Shown: positions 9,370 to 18,425, counted from the first letter of the stretch. The stretch: DNA of 64,000 nt from Actinomyces oris (GCF_001553935.1 NZ_CP014232.1:1116001-1180000); one strand, 5' to 3'. Numbers and translations are program-made. Notes: a model not told the origin generated them from the letters alone.

Positions 9370-9581
9370 CGTCTTGTCCACCCTTTCCCGAGGACCGGCG
9401 CAAGGTCGCGATCGATCGCAGCCAGCGTTCCCACCGGCACCTCTCCAGCATGTTGAGGAACAACAGTGAAGGCCCGAACCCCCTCGGCCGACACCACCTC
9501 GTACCGTCGATGCGAACCACGTTGACGAGTCATGACACCACCCAGCGCCTCGATCCGTCGGTTGAGCTCACGCACCTTCAC
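9366..9581 (-). CDS. hicA: HicA-type mRNA interferase toxin
   Basis: Predicted 71-residue toxin of the HicA (YcfA-like) family with a double-stranded RNA-binding fold. MKVRELNRRIEALGGVMTRQ is the family's N-terminal helix, and RGSHRRY carries the catalytic histidine; VPQHAGEVPVGTLAAIDRDL completes the fold. The start codon is GTG (9581). The gene precedes hicB and overlaps it by 4 bp, the usual toxin-first order. An AT-rich stretch upstream (GAATAAAATGCTG read on the minus strand) is a likely promoter and autorepression site. Confidence 0.85.
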   Translation of the reverse strand: MKVRELNRRIEALGGVMTRQRGSHRRYEVVSAEGVRAFTVVPQHAGEVPVGTLAAIDRDLAPVLGKGWTRR

Positions 9582-9688
9582 GACAGCATTTTATTCACTA
9601 AACAACTCATGTGTACAGCCGCTTCACACCGCGCGGTAGATGATGGAAAGAGCGGGCACCAACAGGAGCTCGCTCATCCACCACGAGG

Positions 9689-9726
9689 GTTGGGGCCAAG
9701 AGGAGTCATATCCTCTTGGCCCCAAC
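9689..9726. terminator. 16-bp perfect hairpin, sister of 11822-11867
   Basis: Arms 9689-9704 and 9711-9726 pair perfectly around a 6-nt loop. The hairpin resembles that at 11822-11867 and the two differ by compensatory base pairs. It lies between the hicA promoter side and the transposase remnant, so which transcript it would end is unclear. Confidence 0.6.
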
Positions 9727-9734
9727 GACGGTCA

Positions 9735-10089
9735 TGGGCAGGCAGCCGGCTCAGTCTAGCCATCGAGTCACTGTGCGTACCGACATCACCACCCGGCGTA
9801 TAACCAGCTCGTGGCTGATGCGGCAAGCAGATCACTCGCAGGTAAGGCGCCAGTGCTCGATGAGGTCCACCATCTCGGCGCTGGTGCGGGCGGGGCAGTG
9901 GAACGGGGCACTGGAACGGCCCTCAAGCTCCGAGATTCCTCCTTGGCGGTAACGAGCGACCCACTTCGACAGCGTGGCACGAGCGATACCGGCTTCAGCC
10001 GCTACATGAGCGATGGGGCGACCGGCCTGGACACGCATCACGAACCGGTAGCGGCCCTGAGGCGTCAAAGGAGCGTTACGGTGGGGCAT
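9735..10089 (-). pseudogene. IS481-family transposase remnant
   Basis: The frame from 10089 encodes the N-terminal IS481-type helix-turn-helix: MPHRNAPLTPQGRYRF, AHVAAEAGIARATLSKWVARYR and LEGRSSAPFHCPARTSAEMVDLIEHW. It stops at 9832. Similarity seems to go on in another frame (RISHELVIRRVVMSVRTVTRWLD) to about 9755, then breaks off at the 9689-9726 hairpin. The DDE catalytic domain is absent, so this is a frameshifted and truncated relic. Terminal repeats could not be fixed. It marks the surrounding segment as a site of past insertion. Confidence 0.75.
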
Positions 10090-10257
10090 GGCAGCGGGGC
10101 TTTCTACTGTCGGAAGGATGATTCAGCACCACCCATCCTGACGGCCCACTGCCCCCCAACACCCCATATCTACAACCTCATGACCCACAACAGCTAGCCT
10201 ATCTAGGCCGACAACAGTCTGGGCAAGGCGTTACAACTTCGGAAATAGGCGCACTTC

Positions 10258-10647
10258 TCAGTATTCATCAGTCCCAAGAATGTCAGCCTCGAGCCTATCC
10301 GCAATACTAACAACCCCCTCGATCGAATCTGTTATCTCATTTGCATCAATGTTTTGAAGAGGCACTGACGTAGTCACATATGCCATATCATCAATCATGG
10401 TGACACCCCCCAAAAGAGTGTCACCCAATCGTTGTGCAGCATAGATCACCTCGGGTGCATCAAGTTTACCGATCGGGGAACTCATCCTGCACCACTCAGT
10501 TCGAGACTCATTGAAGGCATGCTCAACAAGAACAATCTGACTTCTCAGGTCAGATACATTGAACACCAGCTTCAGTATGCTCTCACTCAACATTTCATAC
10601 TTGTAAGTGCGATCTATGAATCGCACGAGATCGCTCCAGGTAGCCAC
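10258..10647 (-). CDS. Hypothetical protein in AT-rich island
   Basis: Predicted 129-residue protein. The GTG at 10647 has GGGAGG 7 nt upstream and is preferred to codons further upstream. The sequence (VATWSDLVRFIDRTYKYEM ... WCRMSSPIGKL ... LEADILGTDEY) is acidic and soluble, with alternating helix/strand character somewhat like small YbjN/CesT chaperone-type proteins, but I cannot assign a family. AT content is clearly above that of neighbouring genes, and it follows the zinc-ribbon gene by only 36 bp, which suggests a two-gene operon acquired together. Confidence 0.65.
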   Translation of the reverse strand: MATWSDLVRFIDRTYKYEMLSESILKLVFNVSDLRSQIVLVEHAFNESRTEWCRMSSPIGKLDAPEVIYAAQRLGDTLLGGVTMIDDMAYVTTSVPLQNIDANEITDSIEGVVSIADRLEADILGTDEY

Positions 10648-10683
10648 AACAACACCTCCCTCGCCGCGCATCACCCCTATTCA

Positions 10684-10824
10684 TTAGCCCTGTTTGCTGT
10701 CACAATGGGGGCAACGATAATTTTGAGCACCCGACACAATATAGAACGTGCCGCCACAGTTTCCACACACTCGACGGACATTTACATTTCCATGCGGACT
10801 CGCATCAGCTGTGTATGTGAACAT
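10684..10824 (-). CDS. 46-residue zinc-ribbon protein
   Basis: Very small protein with two Cys pairs, CGNC and CPHC, 20 residues apart in the order CGNCGG...YRCPHC, a complete four-cysteine zinc ribbon. The ATG at 10824 was chosen because GGAGG lies 7 nt upstream; a TTG at 10899 would add 25 residues but sits directly on a purine tract. It is first in an apparent operon with the gene at 10258-10647. Such mini zinc ribbons may bind nucleic acid or a protein partner; no function is claimed. Confidence 0.65.
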   Translation of the reverse strand: MFTYTADASPHGNVNVRRVCGNCGGTFYIVSGAQNYRCPHCDSKQG

Positions 10825-11328
10825 ATTCAACCTCCATGATGTCGCCCCATAAAGCCACCGCCATCCATCAGGATGTCGCAGCCCTACATTCCATGCCAAC
10901 CCTTTTGGATTGACAACAGGAGGTTGGCAGCAAGAACAGCAAGAAAACAGTATAAAATTTTGTGCTTGATTTTTTGAGGCATGATGATAAAGTCACCCAG
11001 CCCTAGAATGTAATGAGAATCATTATTCTGTTATCATGCTTCTGACGTTGTCATAAAACTCGCTTCATAAGTATTCGGGGAAACAGACTCGTCCTGGTCG
11101 AACGGCGCTTGCCCGACATCCCGACCCGACGTGTCTATTCCACGAACCTCGGGGCCTACTGGTCGGGAGTTGACCGCACTCCACGGGCCCCCGAACCACG
11201 TGGAGTACACCCATGTTCTGGCCAGTAGAGCCCAGACCTCGTGCAGTACGGCCAAGCATCATCAGCACAGCCACGCGGCCACTCGCCGAGCCTGCATCAC
11301 CTGGAAGTAACCTGCGGGATCGATCCTG
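10825..11328. other. AT-rich gene-free stretch (504 bp)
   Basis: The left 230 bp are strongly AT-rich and include TATAAAATTTTG near 10951 and a Fur/Zur-like palindrome at 11011-11025. The right part returns to high GC but shows no coding sequence I can support. It probably holds the promoter of the zinc-ribbon operon and the joint of the inserted DNA. Confidence 0.5.
11011..11025. promoter_or_regulatory. Fur/Zur-like operator candidate
   Basis: TAATGAGAATCATTA is a 6-3-6 palindrome close to the core of Fur-family boxes (AATGATAATCATT). It lies about 190 bp upstream of the minus-strand zinc-ribbon gene, so metal control of that unit is possible. It is a single site with no proven target. Confidence 0.4.
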
Positions 11329-11513
11329 CCCCTGCAGTACCTGAGCGCGGCGGTGGCCGCACCCTCGCGGTGGCGACCTTCTGGCACACGATCAACGGTT
11401 CCCTGCTGGCCATGTACTGGCGCCTGCGCGGGTTCCCGGCCGGAGAGGATCCGCATGCCACCGTGCGCGAACTGCGCCGTCGTGCCGAGGATTCGTCACC
11501 TGCAGGCGACTGA
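11329..11513 (+). pseudogene. Broken duplicate of the BASS carrier 3' end
   Basis: This stretch repeats 8798-8978 with high identity (for example TGGCGCCTGCGCGGGTTCCC in both). A 1-bp deletion (CCCTGCGCGG to CCCTCGCGG) shifts the frame, and the last few codons differ (RRRAEDSSPAGD against RRRAKESSAAR). No upstream part of the gene is present. It is either the end of a duplicated or replaced paralogue or the trace of a recombination event that enclosed the hicAB/IS481 segment. Confidence 0.85.
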
Positions 11514-11821
11514 CGGCGCGGGAGAGGGCGGACTCAACGACCGTGTAAGCCACACAGCACCACCGGCGTTGCCGGCAACGATGGCGTACAGTTGACGTGC
11601 CACCGCGTTACGGCGCGGAGAGGAAGTAAGTGCCGGTGCACCCGTGTCGTCATGTGGGCCCGGCGCTTGCGCTGTAACCGTTACTACTCCGGTCACCGGG
11701 TACACTCAAGCCGCTCAGGACAGTAGCCCTGCGAAGTGGACCCGGCAGCCTTCCGGACGGTGGGCGAGCCGGGTTTCGCGCACCAACGGGGCGGCTCGCG
11801 CAACTAGTTCTCCGTCCAGCA
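11514..11821. other. Gene-free stretch (308 bp)
   Basis: High-GC sequence between the BASS remnant and the nrdE hairpin. I see no supportable gene, only a short inverted motif around GTAACCGTTAC (11675-11685). Confidence 0.4.
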
Positions 11822-11867
11822 CGACGTTGGGGTCGAGAGGAGCCACATCCTCTCGACCCCAACGTCG
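11822..11867. terminator. 20-bp perfect hairpin downstream of nrdE
   Basis: Arms 11822-11841 and 11848-11867 pair perfectly around GCCACA. It lies 31 bp after the nrdE stop (11898, minus strand) and is the probable end of the nrdHIE transcript. Confidence 0.82.
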
Positions 11868-11897
11868 ATCAAGGGCCTGCAGCCGACGGTCGCAGGC

Positions 11898-14054
11898 TCA
11901 CAGCATGCAGGAGACGCAGCCCTCGACCTCGGTTCCGGTCAGGGCGGCCTGACGCAGGCGGATGTAGTAGAGGGTCTTGATGCCCTTGCGCCAGGCGTAG
12001 ATCTGGGCGCGGTTGACGTCACGGGTGGTGGCCGTGTCCGGGAAGAACAGCGTGAGGCTCAGCCCCTGATCCACGTGCTGGGTGGCCACGGCGTAGGTGT
12101 CGATGATCTTCTCCGGGCCGATCTCGTAGGCGTCCCGGTAGTACTCGAGGTTGTCATTCGTCATGAAGGGCGCCGGGTAGTAGACGCGGCCGATCTTGCC
12201 CTCCTTGCGGATCTCCACCTTGGCCACGATCGGGTGAATCGAGGAGGTGGAGTTGTTGATGTAGGAGATCGAGCCGGTGGGCGGCACGGCCTGCAGGTTG
12301 CGGTTGTACAGACCGCCCTTCTTGACCCTCTCAGCCAGCGCGGCCCAGTCCTCACGCGTGGGCACGTGCACGCTGGAGGCCGCGAAGATCTCCTTGACGC
12401 GCTCGGTGACCGGCACGAAGTCCTGGGTCACGTACTTCTCGAAGAACTCGCCGCTGGCGTAGGTCGAGTCCTCGAAGCCCACGAAGCTCTCCCCGCGCTC
12501 CACGGCCATCTCGTTCGACGCCGTCAGGGCGGCGAACAGGACGCTGGCGAAGTAGACGTTGGTGAAGTCCAGGCCCTCCTCGGAGCCGTAGTGGATGCGC
12601 TCGCGCGCCAGGAAACCATGGAGGTTCATCTGCCCCAGGCCGATGGCGTGCGACTCGTGGTTGCCCCGGTCGATGGAGGGCACGCTGGGCAGGTGGGTCT
12701 GGTCGCTGACGGCGGTCAGGCCGCGCACGGCGGTGCGGATCGTGCGGGCGAAGTCCGGGGAGTCCATCGTCTTGGCGATGTTGAGGCTGCCCAGGTTGCA
12801 GGAGATGTCCTTACCCACGTGGGCGTAGGTGAGGTCCTCGTTGAGCTCGCTGGGCTCGGAGACCTGCAGGATCTCGGAGCACAGGTTGGACATGACGACC
12901 TTGCCCTTGATGGGGTTGGCCTTGTTGACCGTGTCCTCGAACATGACGTACGGGTAGCCGGACTCGAACTGGATCTCGGCCAGAGTCTGGAAGAAGGTGC
13001 GGGCGTTGATCTTCTTCTTCTTGATGCGCCCGTCGTCCACCATCTCGCGGTACTTCTCGGTGACGTTGATGTCCGCGAAGGGCATGCCGTAGACGCGCTC
13101 GACGTCGTAGGGGCTGAAGAGGTACATGTCCTCGTTGTTGCGGGCCAGCTCGAAGGTGATGTCCGGGATGACGACGCCCAGCGAGAGGGTCTTGATGCGG
13201 ATCTTCTCGTCGGCGTTCTCACGCTTGGTGTCCAGGAAGCGCATGATGTCGGGGTGGTGGGCGTGCAGGTACACGGCCCCCGCACCCTGGCGGGCACCGA
13301 GCTGGTTGGCGTAGGAGAAGGAGTCCTCCAGCAGCTTCATGACGGGGATGACGCCGCTGGACTGGTTCTCGATGCGCTTGATGGGGGCGCCCATCTCCCG
13401 CAGGTTGCTCAGCAGGAGGGCCACTCCCCCGCCGCGCTTGGACAGCTGGAGGGCGGAGTTGATGCCGCGGGCGATCGACTCCATGTTGTCCTCGATGCGC
13501 ACGAGGAAACAGGAGACGGGCTCCCCGCGCTGGGCCTTGCCCTCATTGAGGAAGGTGGGGGTGGCCGGCTGGAAGCGGCCGGACATCATCTCGTCGACGA
13601 GGTCGAGGGCCAGCCGCTCAACGCCGTTGGCCAGGGTGAGGGCCACCATGGTGACGCGGTCCTCGAAGCGCTCCAGGTAGCGCTTCCCGTCGAAGGTCTT
13701 GAGCGTGTAGGACGTGTAGTACTTGAAGGCGCCCAGGAAGGTCTCGAAGCGGAACTTGTGGGCGTAGGCGGCCTTGAAGGCGGACTTGACGAACTCCGGG
13801 GAGTACTTGTCCAGGATGTGGCCCTCGTAGTAGCCCTCCTCGACCAGGTACTCGAGCTTCTCCTCCAGGTCGTGGAAGAAGACCGTGTTCTGGTTGACGT
13901 GCTGGAGGAAGTACTGCCGAGCCGCCTCATGGTCGGCGTCGAACTGGATTCTGCCCTCCGCGTCGTAGAGGTTCAGCTTCGCGTTAAGCGCGTGGTAGTC
14001 CAGCTCCGGGGAGGACACGGTCTCAGAGCCGGTGTCCGTCAGCGTGTCTGCCAA
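11898..14054 (-). CDS. nrdE: Class Ib ribonucleoside-diphosphate reductase, large (alpha) subunit
   Basis: Predicted 718-residue cytosolic enzyme that reduces NDPs to dNDPs with a Mn/Fe NrdF partner. Diagnostic parts are YGGxxR-barrel segments [16 protein letters not shown] and [25 protein letters not shown], the active-site Cys in [17 protein letters not shown], the loop [18 protein letters not shown], and the C-terminal redox pair CVSC. The short N-terminus without an ATP-cone is typical of class Ib. The start is TTG, overlapping the end of nrdI by 16 bp, so the two are translationally coupled. No nrdF follows; the gene ends at a terminator and then the rearranged accessory segment. Confidence 0.95.
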   Translation of the reverse strand: MADTLTDTGSETVSSPELDYHALNAKLNLYDAEGRIQFDADHEAARQYFLQHVNQNTVFFHDLEEKLEYLVEEGYYEGHILDKYSPEFVKSAFKAAYAHKFRFETFLGAFKYYTSYTLKTFDGKRYLERFEDRVTMVALTLANGVERLALDLVDEMMSGRFQPATPTFLNEGKAQRGEPVSCFLVRIEDNMESIARGINSALQLSKRGGGVALLLSNLREMGAPIKRIENQSSGVIPVMKLLEDSFSYANQLGARQGAGAVYLHAHHPDIMRFLDTKRENADEKIRIKTLSLGVVIPDITFELARNNEDMYLFSPYDVERVYGMPFADINVTEKYREMVDDGRIKKKKINARTFFQTLAEIQFESGYPYVMFEDTVNKANPIKGKVVMSNLCSEILQVSEPSELNEDLTYAHVGKDISCNLGSLNIAKTMDSPDFARTIRTAVRGLTAVSDQTHLPSVPSIDRGNHESHAIGLGQMNLHGFLARERIHYGSEEGLDFTNVYFASVLFAALTASNEMAVERGESFVGFEDSTYASGEFFEKYVTQDFVPVTERVKEIFAASSVHVPTREDWAALAERVKKGGLYNRNLQAVPPTGSISYINNSTSSIHPIVAKVEIRKEGKIGRVYYPAPFMTNDNLEYYRDAYEIGPEKIIDTYAVATQHVDQGLSLTLFFPDTATTRDVNRAQIYAWRKGIKTLYYIRLRQAALTGTEVEGCVSCML

Positions 14055-14449
14055 AAGTCTTCCAATCCTTCTTTGACGCGTGCGACGTCCGTGGGGGTGC
14101 CGAGCAGCTCATAGCGGTACAGGAACGGCACCCCCAGCTTGCTGGCGATGATGTCACCCGCCAGGCAGTAGGCCTGGCCGAAGTTGGTGTTGCCCGAGGC
14201 GATGACGCCCCGGCACAGGGCCCGGTTGTCCGGGTTGTTGAGGAAGGCGATGACCTGCTTGGGCACCGCTCCCTTGACGGAGCCGCCACCGTAGGTGGGC
14301 ACGACTAGGACGTACTCCTCATCCACGGTCAGCGGCGGGTCCGTGCGCCTCAGGGGGATGCGCGCCGTCGGGAAGCCGAGCTTGCCCACGAATCGGTGCG
14401 TGTTCTCCGAGGTGGAGGAGAAGTAGACCAGCAGAGGCCCGCTACTCAC
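14039..14449 (-). CDS. nrdI: NrdI flavodoxin-like ribonucleotide reductase maturation protein
   Basis: Predicted 136-residue flavoprotein that delivers oxidant to the dimanganese NrdF centre. [12 protein letters not shown] is the FMN phosphate loop, VPTYGGG and [16 protein letters not shown] are the other FMN-contact regions of NrdI. The GTG at 14449 starts the protein directly before the first beta strand ([10 protein letters not shown]). It lies 17 bp downstream of nrdH and overlaps nrdE, so nrdH-nrdI-nrdE form one operon. Confidence 0.93.
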   Translation of the reverse strand: MSSGPLLVYFSSTSENTHRFVGKLGFPTARIPLRRTDPPLTVDEEYVLVVPTYGGGSVKGAVPKQVIAFLNNPDNRALCRGVIASGNTNFGQAYCLAGDIIASKLGVPFLYRYELLGTPTDVARVKEGLEDFWQTR

Positions 14450-14466
14450 GGCGCGCCCCCGCGGCC

Positions 14467-14712
14467 TCAGACCGCGACGGACTCGACGGCCAGGGCGAGG
14501 GTCTTGATCTTGTCCGGACGGAAGCCGGACCAGTGGTCCTCTCCGGCGACGACGACGGGGGCCTGGGCGTACCCCAGGGACTTGACCTGCTCGAGGGCCT
14601 GGGCGTCCAGGGAGATGTCCACCGTCTCGTAGGACAGGCCGGCCTTGTCCATGGCGCGGTAGGTGGCCGTGCACTGGACGCAGTTGGGCTTGCTGTAGAT
14701 GGTGATCGCCAT
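14467..14712 (-). CDS. nrdH: NrdH glutaredoxin-like electron donor
   Basis: Predicted 81-residue thioredoxin-fold protein that reduces Nrd[18 protein letters not shown] carries the CVQC redox site; [19 protein letters not shown] is the cis-Pro loop and the conserved WSGFRP motif of NrdH. The ATG at 14712 is preceded by GAGGAAGAG. It is the first gene of the operon, so the promoter and the NrdR-like boxes lie just upstream. Confidence 0.95.
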   Translation of the reverse strand: MAITIYSKPNCVQCTATYRAMDKAGLSYETVDISLDAQALEQVKSLGYAQAPVVVAGEDHWSGFRPDKIKTLALAVESVAV

Positions 14713-15390
14713 GTCCGTCTCTTCCTCAGGGTCGGGTGGCGGTGACTGCGGCCCGTCCCCTGACAGGGACTGCGCCGGCTGCACCACACGCTTGTCATTC
14801 ACGGGAGGCCAGAACGGCCCCGCGGAGCAAGACACTACCCCTTGGGGTGATCCGGGTCCATCACCCCTAGATAGTGTGTTCAACGTGGGCCTGTGCACAC
14901 CACCCCTCCCCTCTGTGGAAAACCTTGATCTCACTGTGGACGGCTGGTGGAGACAGTCCGTGGACGCCTCGCCGGAGGCCCTCGACCCCACCTCCACAAT
15001 CCGCACAACGATGGTCCTGCACGGGTACGACATCTATTCGCGTCCCTTAACCACAGGCAGGACCGGCCGTCGTCGGCTCTCTGCCCCCAGCCCTGGGGAT
15101 GAAGCCGCAGAATTCACCCTCTCAGACGCACCCGTTCGGCGTGTCGCCACATCCAGCGAACACCCAGCAAACAGTCGAGACCGCAGGTAGTTGAAGGAGA
15201 TTGTTCCGACCGGCACCCCATGCCCACAACACGAAGTCCCGAGACGACGCGAGACGCGAGGGGTACCTCGGAGTATGCAGCCTCACACCGAACCAGAAGC
15301 CAACGCCCTAGCGTGATTTATATAGACGGACATATCGTTATGTTATCGTAATAATACGGTTCCCAACCCACCTCCCCCAAGGACATCCTC
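14713..15390. other. Divergent intergenic region (678 bp)
   Basis: Lies between nrdHIE (left) and the DUF4956 gene (right). Two NrdR-like boxes lie near the nrdH side. An AT-rich tract at about 15315-15358 (ATATCGTTATGTTATCGTAA, with repeated TTATG/TTATCG words) is the likely promoter and regulator site of the right-hand operon. Short frames inside have no supporting features. Confidence 0.5.
14832..14879. promoter_or_regulatory. Paired NrdR-box candidates upstream of nrdHIE
   Basis: ACACTACCCCTTGGGGTG (14832-14849) and CACCCCTAGATAGTGTGT (14862-14879) are spaced 30 bp start to start, about three helical turns, as usual for the two sites of the NrdR repressor. The ends (ACACTA and TAGTGT) match the NrdR consensus; the centre is more GC-rich than usual. 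The two boxes are also inverted relative to each other. Confidence 0.55.
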
Positions 15391-16278
15391 ATGCAGCAGG
15401 TGTTGAACGATCTACCACTGACACTGGCCTACATCGGTGCCGACCTGGTGGCGCTCGCCATCCTGGTCGGGGCCCTCTACATTCCGCGCCACGGACGCCG
15501 AGACCTCGTGGCCGCCTATATCGGCGTCAACGTCGGCGTCCTGGCTGTCACCCTGCTGCTGTCAACGAGCGACAACGTCGGGGCCGGACTGGGCCTGGGA
15601 CTCTTCGGCGTCCTGTCCATCATCCGCCTGCGCTCCTCCTCCCTGGCCCAGGGGGAGGTGGCCTACTTCTTCGCGGCCCTGGCCCTTGGCCTGCTCGGCG
15701 GCATCAAGACCCACCTCATCATCGTCACCATCCTCATGGCTCTCATCCTCGCCTCCCTGTGGGTGGGTGACCACCCGGCACTCATGCGCCGCAACCGCAA
15801 CCAGGTCGTCACCCTTGACCGAGCCATCAGCGATGAGAACGAGCTCATCACCGAGCTCGAGGACCTACTCGGCGCCCAGGTGCGCAGCGTCGACCTCAAG
15901 AGCCTGGACCTGGTCAATGACACCACCATCGTCGAGGTCCACTATCGACTGTCTCCTCGCTCCCGTGCAGCGAGGCCCGCTCAGCCACCGGCCCCCCAGG
16001 TGCAGCAGGAGAAGGCGGCGCAGGGTCCCCACCTGGTCCAGGAGGCTCCGCCTCAGGCCCCTGTTCAGGTCGCTGCTCAGGCCGCCAGCCAGGCCCAGCC
16101 CGCCAGTCAGCAGCTCTGGCCCGAGGCCCCCGTGGCCGACAGCGCCGCGAGAGCCGCCACCGCACCACCCCGGTACGACTGGATCACCGGTCACCGCCAG
16201 CAGCGCATCTCCCAGCACTCCCAGCAGCACGCCCAGGTGAGCAACCCTCCATCCTTGGTGCAGCCCCGCTACAACTGA
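15391..16278 (+). CDS. DUF4956 membrane protein, copy 1
   Basis: Predicted 295-residue protein. Four hydrophobic segments fill residues about 10-130 (LTLAYIGADLVALAILVGALY, AAYIGVNVGVLAVTLLL, LGLFGVLSIIRLRSSSL, AYFFAALALGLLGGI), with the invariant FGVLSIIRLR(S/T) block of DUF4956. A cytosolic part (DRAISDENELITELEDLLGAQVRSVDLKSLDLVNDTTIVEVHYRL) and a Gln/Ala/Pro-rich tail follow. DUF4956 genes regularly sit beside VTC-domain genes; here one follows 186 bp downstream and the pair is repeated at 17564-19442. Biochemical role unknown. Confidence 0.85.
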   Translation: MQQVLNDLPLTLAYIGADLVALAILVGALYIPRHGRRDLVAAYIGVNVGVLAVTLLLSTSDNVGAGLGLGLFGVLSIIRLRSSSLAQGEVAYFFAALALGLLGGIKTHLIIVTILMALILASLWVGDHPALMRRNRNQVVTLDRAISDENELITELEDLLGAQVRSVDLKSLDLVNDTTIVEVHYRLSPRSRAARPAQPPAPQVQQEKAAQGPHLVQEAPPQAPVQVAAQAASQAQPASQQLWPEAPVADSAARAATAPPRYDWITGHRQQRISQHSQQHAQVSNPPSLVQPRYN

Positions 16279-16464
16279 CCACACTGCCCACCTCACCGCC
16301 GGCACCACCGGCGGCAGGGGCAGCACCACATCAGCGCCGCGCATCCAGGACGTGGTGCACCCGCCGCGTTCTCGCCAAGCAGCCACCGCATCCCCGCACC
16401 ACCGCTGCCGCCCAGCAGCACCGGCCCCCACCTCGCGATTCCCGTTCCCGAAAAGGACTGCACC

Positions 16465-17286
16465 GTGCTGAACACCGACGGCATCAACACGATCACCCTC
16501 GCCGAGCTCAACTCCGAGGCGAGCCTCCTGACTCGCATGGACCGCAAGTACCTGGTGCCCCCGGGAGACACCCAGCACGTCATCAACCACCTGGCCCCGC
16601 GGGCACAGGTCCTCCAGATCGACGGCCTGCGTCGCTTCCGCTACGCCTCGACCTACTTCGACACCCCCGGCCTGGACGCCTTCTTCCTGGCGGCCCGCAA
16701 GCGCCGTCGGCGTTACAAGATCCGCACCCGCACCTACCTGGACTCCGGCCTGTGCTTCCTGGAGGTCAAGACCAACGGGTCGCGCGAGGCCACGGTCAAG
16801 GACCGTTTCAAGTACGACCCCGACAACGCCGACCGCGTCACACCCGACGGTCGCCTGTTCGTCATTGAGCGCCTCGTGGAGTCCGGCACCTGCTCCTCGG
16901 ACGAGGCGCGCACGATCGCCGATGCCCTCGTCCCGGTCATGGACTCCACCTACAGCCGTACCACCCTGCACCTGCCCCACGACGAGGCCCGCGCCACCTT
17001 CGACACCCAGCTCACCTGGGACCTGTTCGGCCCCGACGGGAAGCGCCTGGGGCAGGGCGTCTCAGTGGATCACCTCAACGTCGTCGAGACGAAGAACCCC
17101 TCCACGGCCTCCCCCACGGACCGTCTCCTGTGGAATCAGGGGCACCGACCGGCCCGGATCTCGAAGTACGCCACCGGGTTGGCCCTGTTGGACGCGAGCC
17201 TGCCCACCAACCGGTGGAACCGCACCATCAAGCGGGACCTGGGGCGCTACTGGCGTCAGGTCCGGTCGCGCCAGCTCGCGGCCTGA
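16465..17286 (+). CDS. VTC-domain (polyphosphate polymerase-like) protein, copy 1
   Basis: Predicted 273-residue soluble protein of the triphosphate tunnel metalloenzyme fold. Typical VTC pieces are LLTRMDRKYLVP, FRYASTYFDTP, RRRRYKIRTRTY, CFLEVKTN (metal/phosphate-binding E-x-K), RTTLHLP and VETKNPS, with RPARISKYATG near the C-terminus. In yeast the VTC domain makes polyphosphate from ATP; in bacteria the activity of these stand-alone forms is not established. It is placed in tandem with the DUF4956 gene, suggesting a membrane complex. Confidence 0.82.
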   Translation: MLNTDGINTITLAELNSEASLLTRMDRKYLVPPGDTQHVINHLAPRAQVLQIDGLRRFRYASTYFDTPGLDAFFLAARKRRRRYKIRTRTYLDSGLCFLEVKTNGSREATVKDRFKYDPDNADRVTPDGRLFVIERLVESGTCSSDEARTIADALVPVMDSTYSRTTLHLPHDEARATFDTQLTWDLFGPDGKRLGQGVSVDHLNVVETKNPSTASPTDRLLWNQGHRPARISKYATGLALLDASLPTNRWNRTIKRDLGRYWRQVRSRQLAA

Positions 17287-17563
17287 GCAGCACCGTCACG
17301 CCTCCACCTCACCCCTCATCAGCGCCTCCGCCAGTCACGGGCCTCGCCCGTATGCGGGGGCGCTGTTGGCCGTCTCATGCCGCGGCACGGCAAGTCATGC
17401 CTCCCCCATGCCCTGTTCACAGCGCGCTCATGGAATGCACCCGTTGACTGTTTCTCACCGGACGGAGCCGCACAACGCCGCGGCGCGCTGAGGGCGCAGC
17501 CCTGTTGCCCACCCCGCGGCCAGGCCCCGTCACCGGTCCGATTGACCCGACAGGAGCCTCCCG

Positions 17564-18373
17564 ATGAGCCTGACCACCCTGACCTACATCGCCGCCGACC
17601 TGATCGCCCTCGCCGTCCTGGTCGGAGCCCTCTACGCCCCGCGCCACTCGCGCAAGGACCTCATGGCCGCCTATATCGGCGTCAACGTGGGCGTCCTGGC
17701 CGTCACCCTGCTGCTGTCGACGGCGAGCGTCGCGGCCGGCCTGGGGCTGGGGCTCTTCGGCGTCCTGTCCATCATCCGCCTGCGCTCCACCGAGCTGGCC
17801 CAGCACGAGGTCGCCTACTTCTTCGCGGCCCTCGCCCTGGGGCTGCTCGGCGGCATCCAGACCGCACCCATCGGGATGGTGGCGGCCCTCATGGGCACCG
17901 TCGTCGCCGCCCTGTGGGTCGGCGACCACCCCGCGCTCATGCGCCGCAACCGTCACCAGGTGATCGTCCTCGACCACGCCATCACCAACGAGACCGCGCT
18001 CATCGCCCACCTGGAGCGCACCCTGGGCGGGCAGGTCCGCTCGGTGGAGATCCAGCGCCTCGACCTGGTCGACGACACCACCACCGTTGACGTCCGCTTC
18101 CGGGTGCCGCGCCACACTCCCGCTGAGCTTGAGATCGCTACGGCCTTCGACGACGTCGCCCCTGCCGCGCAGCCTGCCACCGAGCCGACCGCTGCCGTCG
18201 CCCGCGAGGCGCAGACCGCCCAGCCCTGGAGCGGCACGCGCCTGAACGCCGCGCAAGCCGGCTCCCGCCCCGAGCCCGTCGAGGCCCAGCCCCTCACCGT
18301 GGCGCCGGCCGCCCAGTACGTCACCCGCTCCAGCAGTCAGGTGGCCTCGCCCGCCGCCGTGGCCTCGCGCTGA
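17564..18373 (+). CDS. DUF4956 membrane protein, copy 2
   Basis: Predicted 269-residue paralogue of the protein at 15391-16278. The membrane part is almost the same (YIAADLIALAVLVGALYAPRH, AAYIGVNVGVLAVTLLLST, LFGVLSIIRLRSTELAQ, VGDHPALMRRNR), and DNA blocks such as cctatatcggcgtcaacgt are identical, so the duplication is fairly recent or kept similar by conversion. The C-terminal tail differs completely. The start ATG has AGGAG 8-9 nt upstream. Confidence 0.85.
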   Translation: MSLTTLTYIAADLIALAVLVGALYAPRHSRKDLMAAYIGVNVGVLAVTLLLSTASVAAGLGLGLFGVLSIIRLRSTELAQHEVAYFFAALALGLLGGIQTAPIGMVAALMGTVVAALWVGDHPALMRRNRHQVIVLDHAITNETALIAHLERTLGGQVRSVEIQRLDLVDDTTTVDVRFRVPRHTPAELEIATAFDDVAPAAQPATEPTAAVAREAQTAQPWSGTRLNAAQAGSRPEPVEAQPLTVAPAAQYVTRSSSQVASPAAVASR

Positions 18374-18425
18374 CCGCTGACCCGGACGAAGCCGACAGGC
18401 CAGACCAGGCCAGACCAGGACCCCG

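Noticed and set aside
9786..9980. 64-residue minus-strand frame in the IS481 remnant
   Set aside because: It runs out of frame with the recognisable transposase helix-turn-helix and has Ser/Pro-rich shadow composition.
12075..14114. 679-residue open frame on the plus strand opposite nrdE
   Set aside because: It is the antisense shadow of a well-conserved gene: composition is Val/Gly/Leu/Asp-rich with no domain, and nrdE on the other strand is certain.
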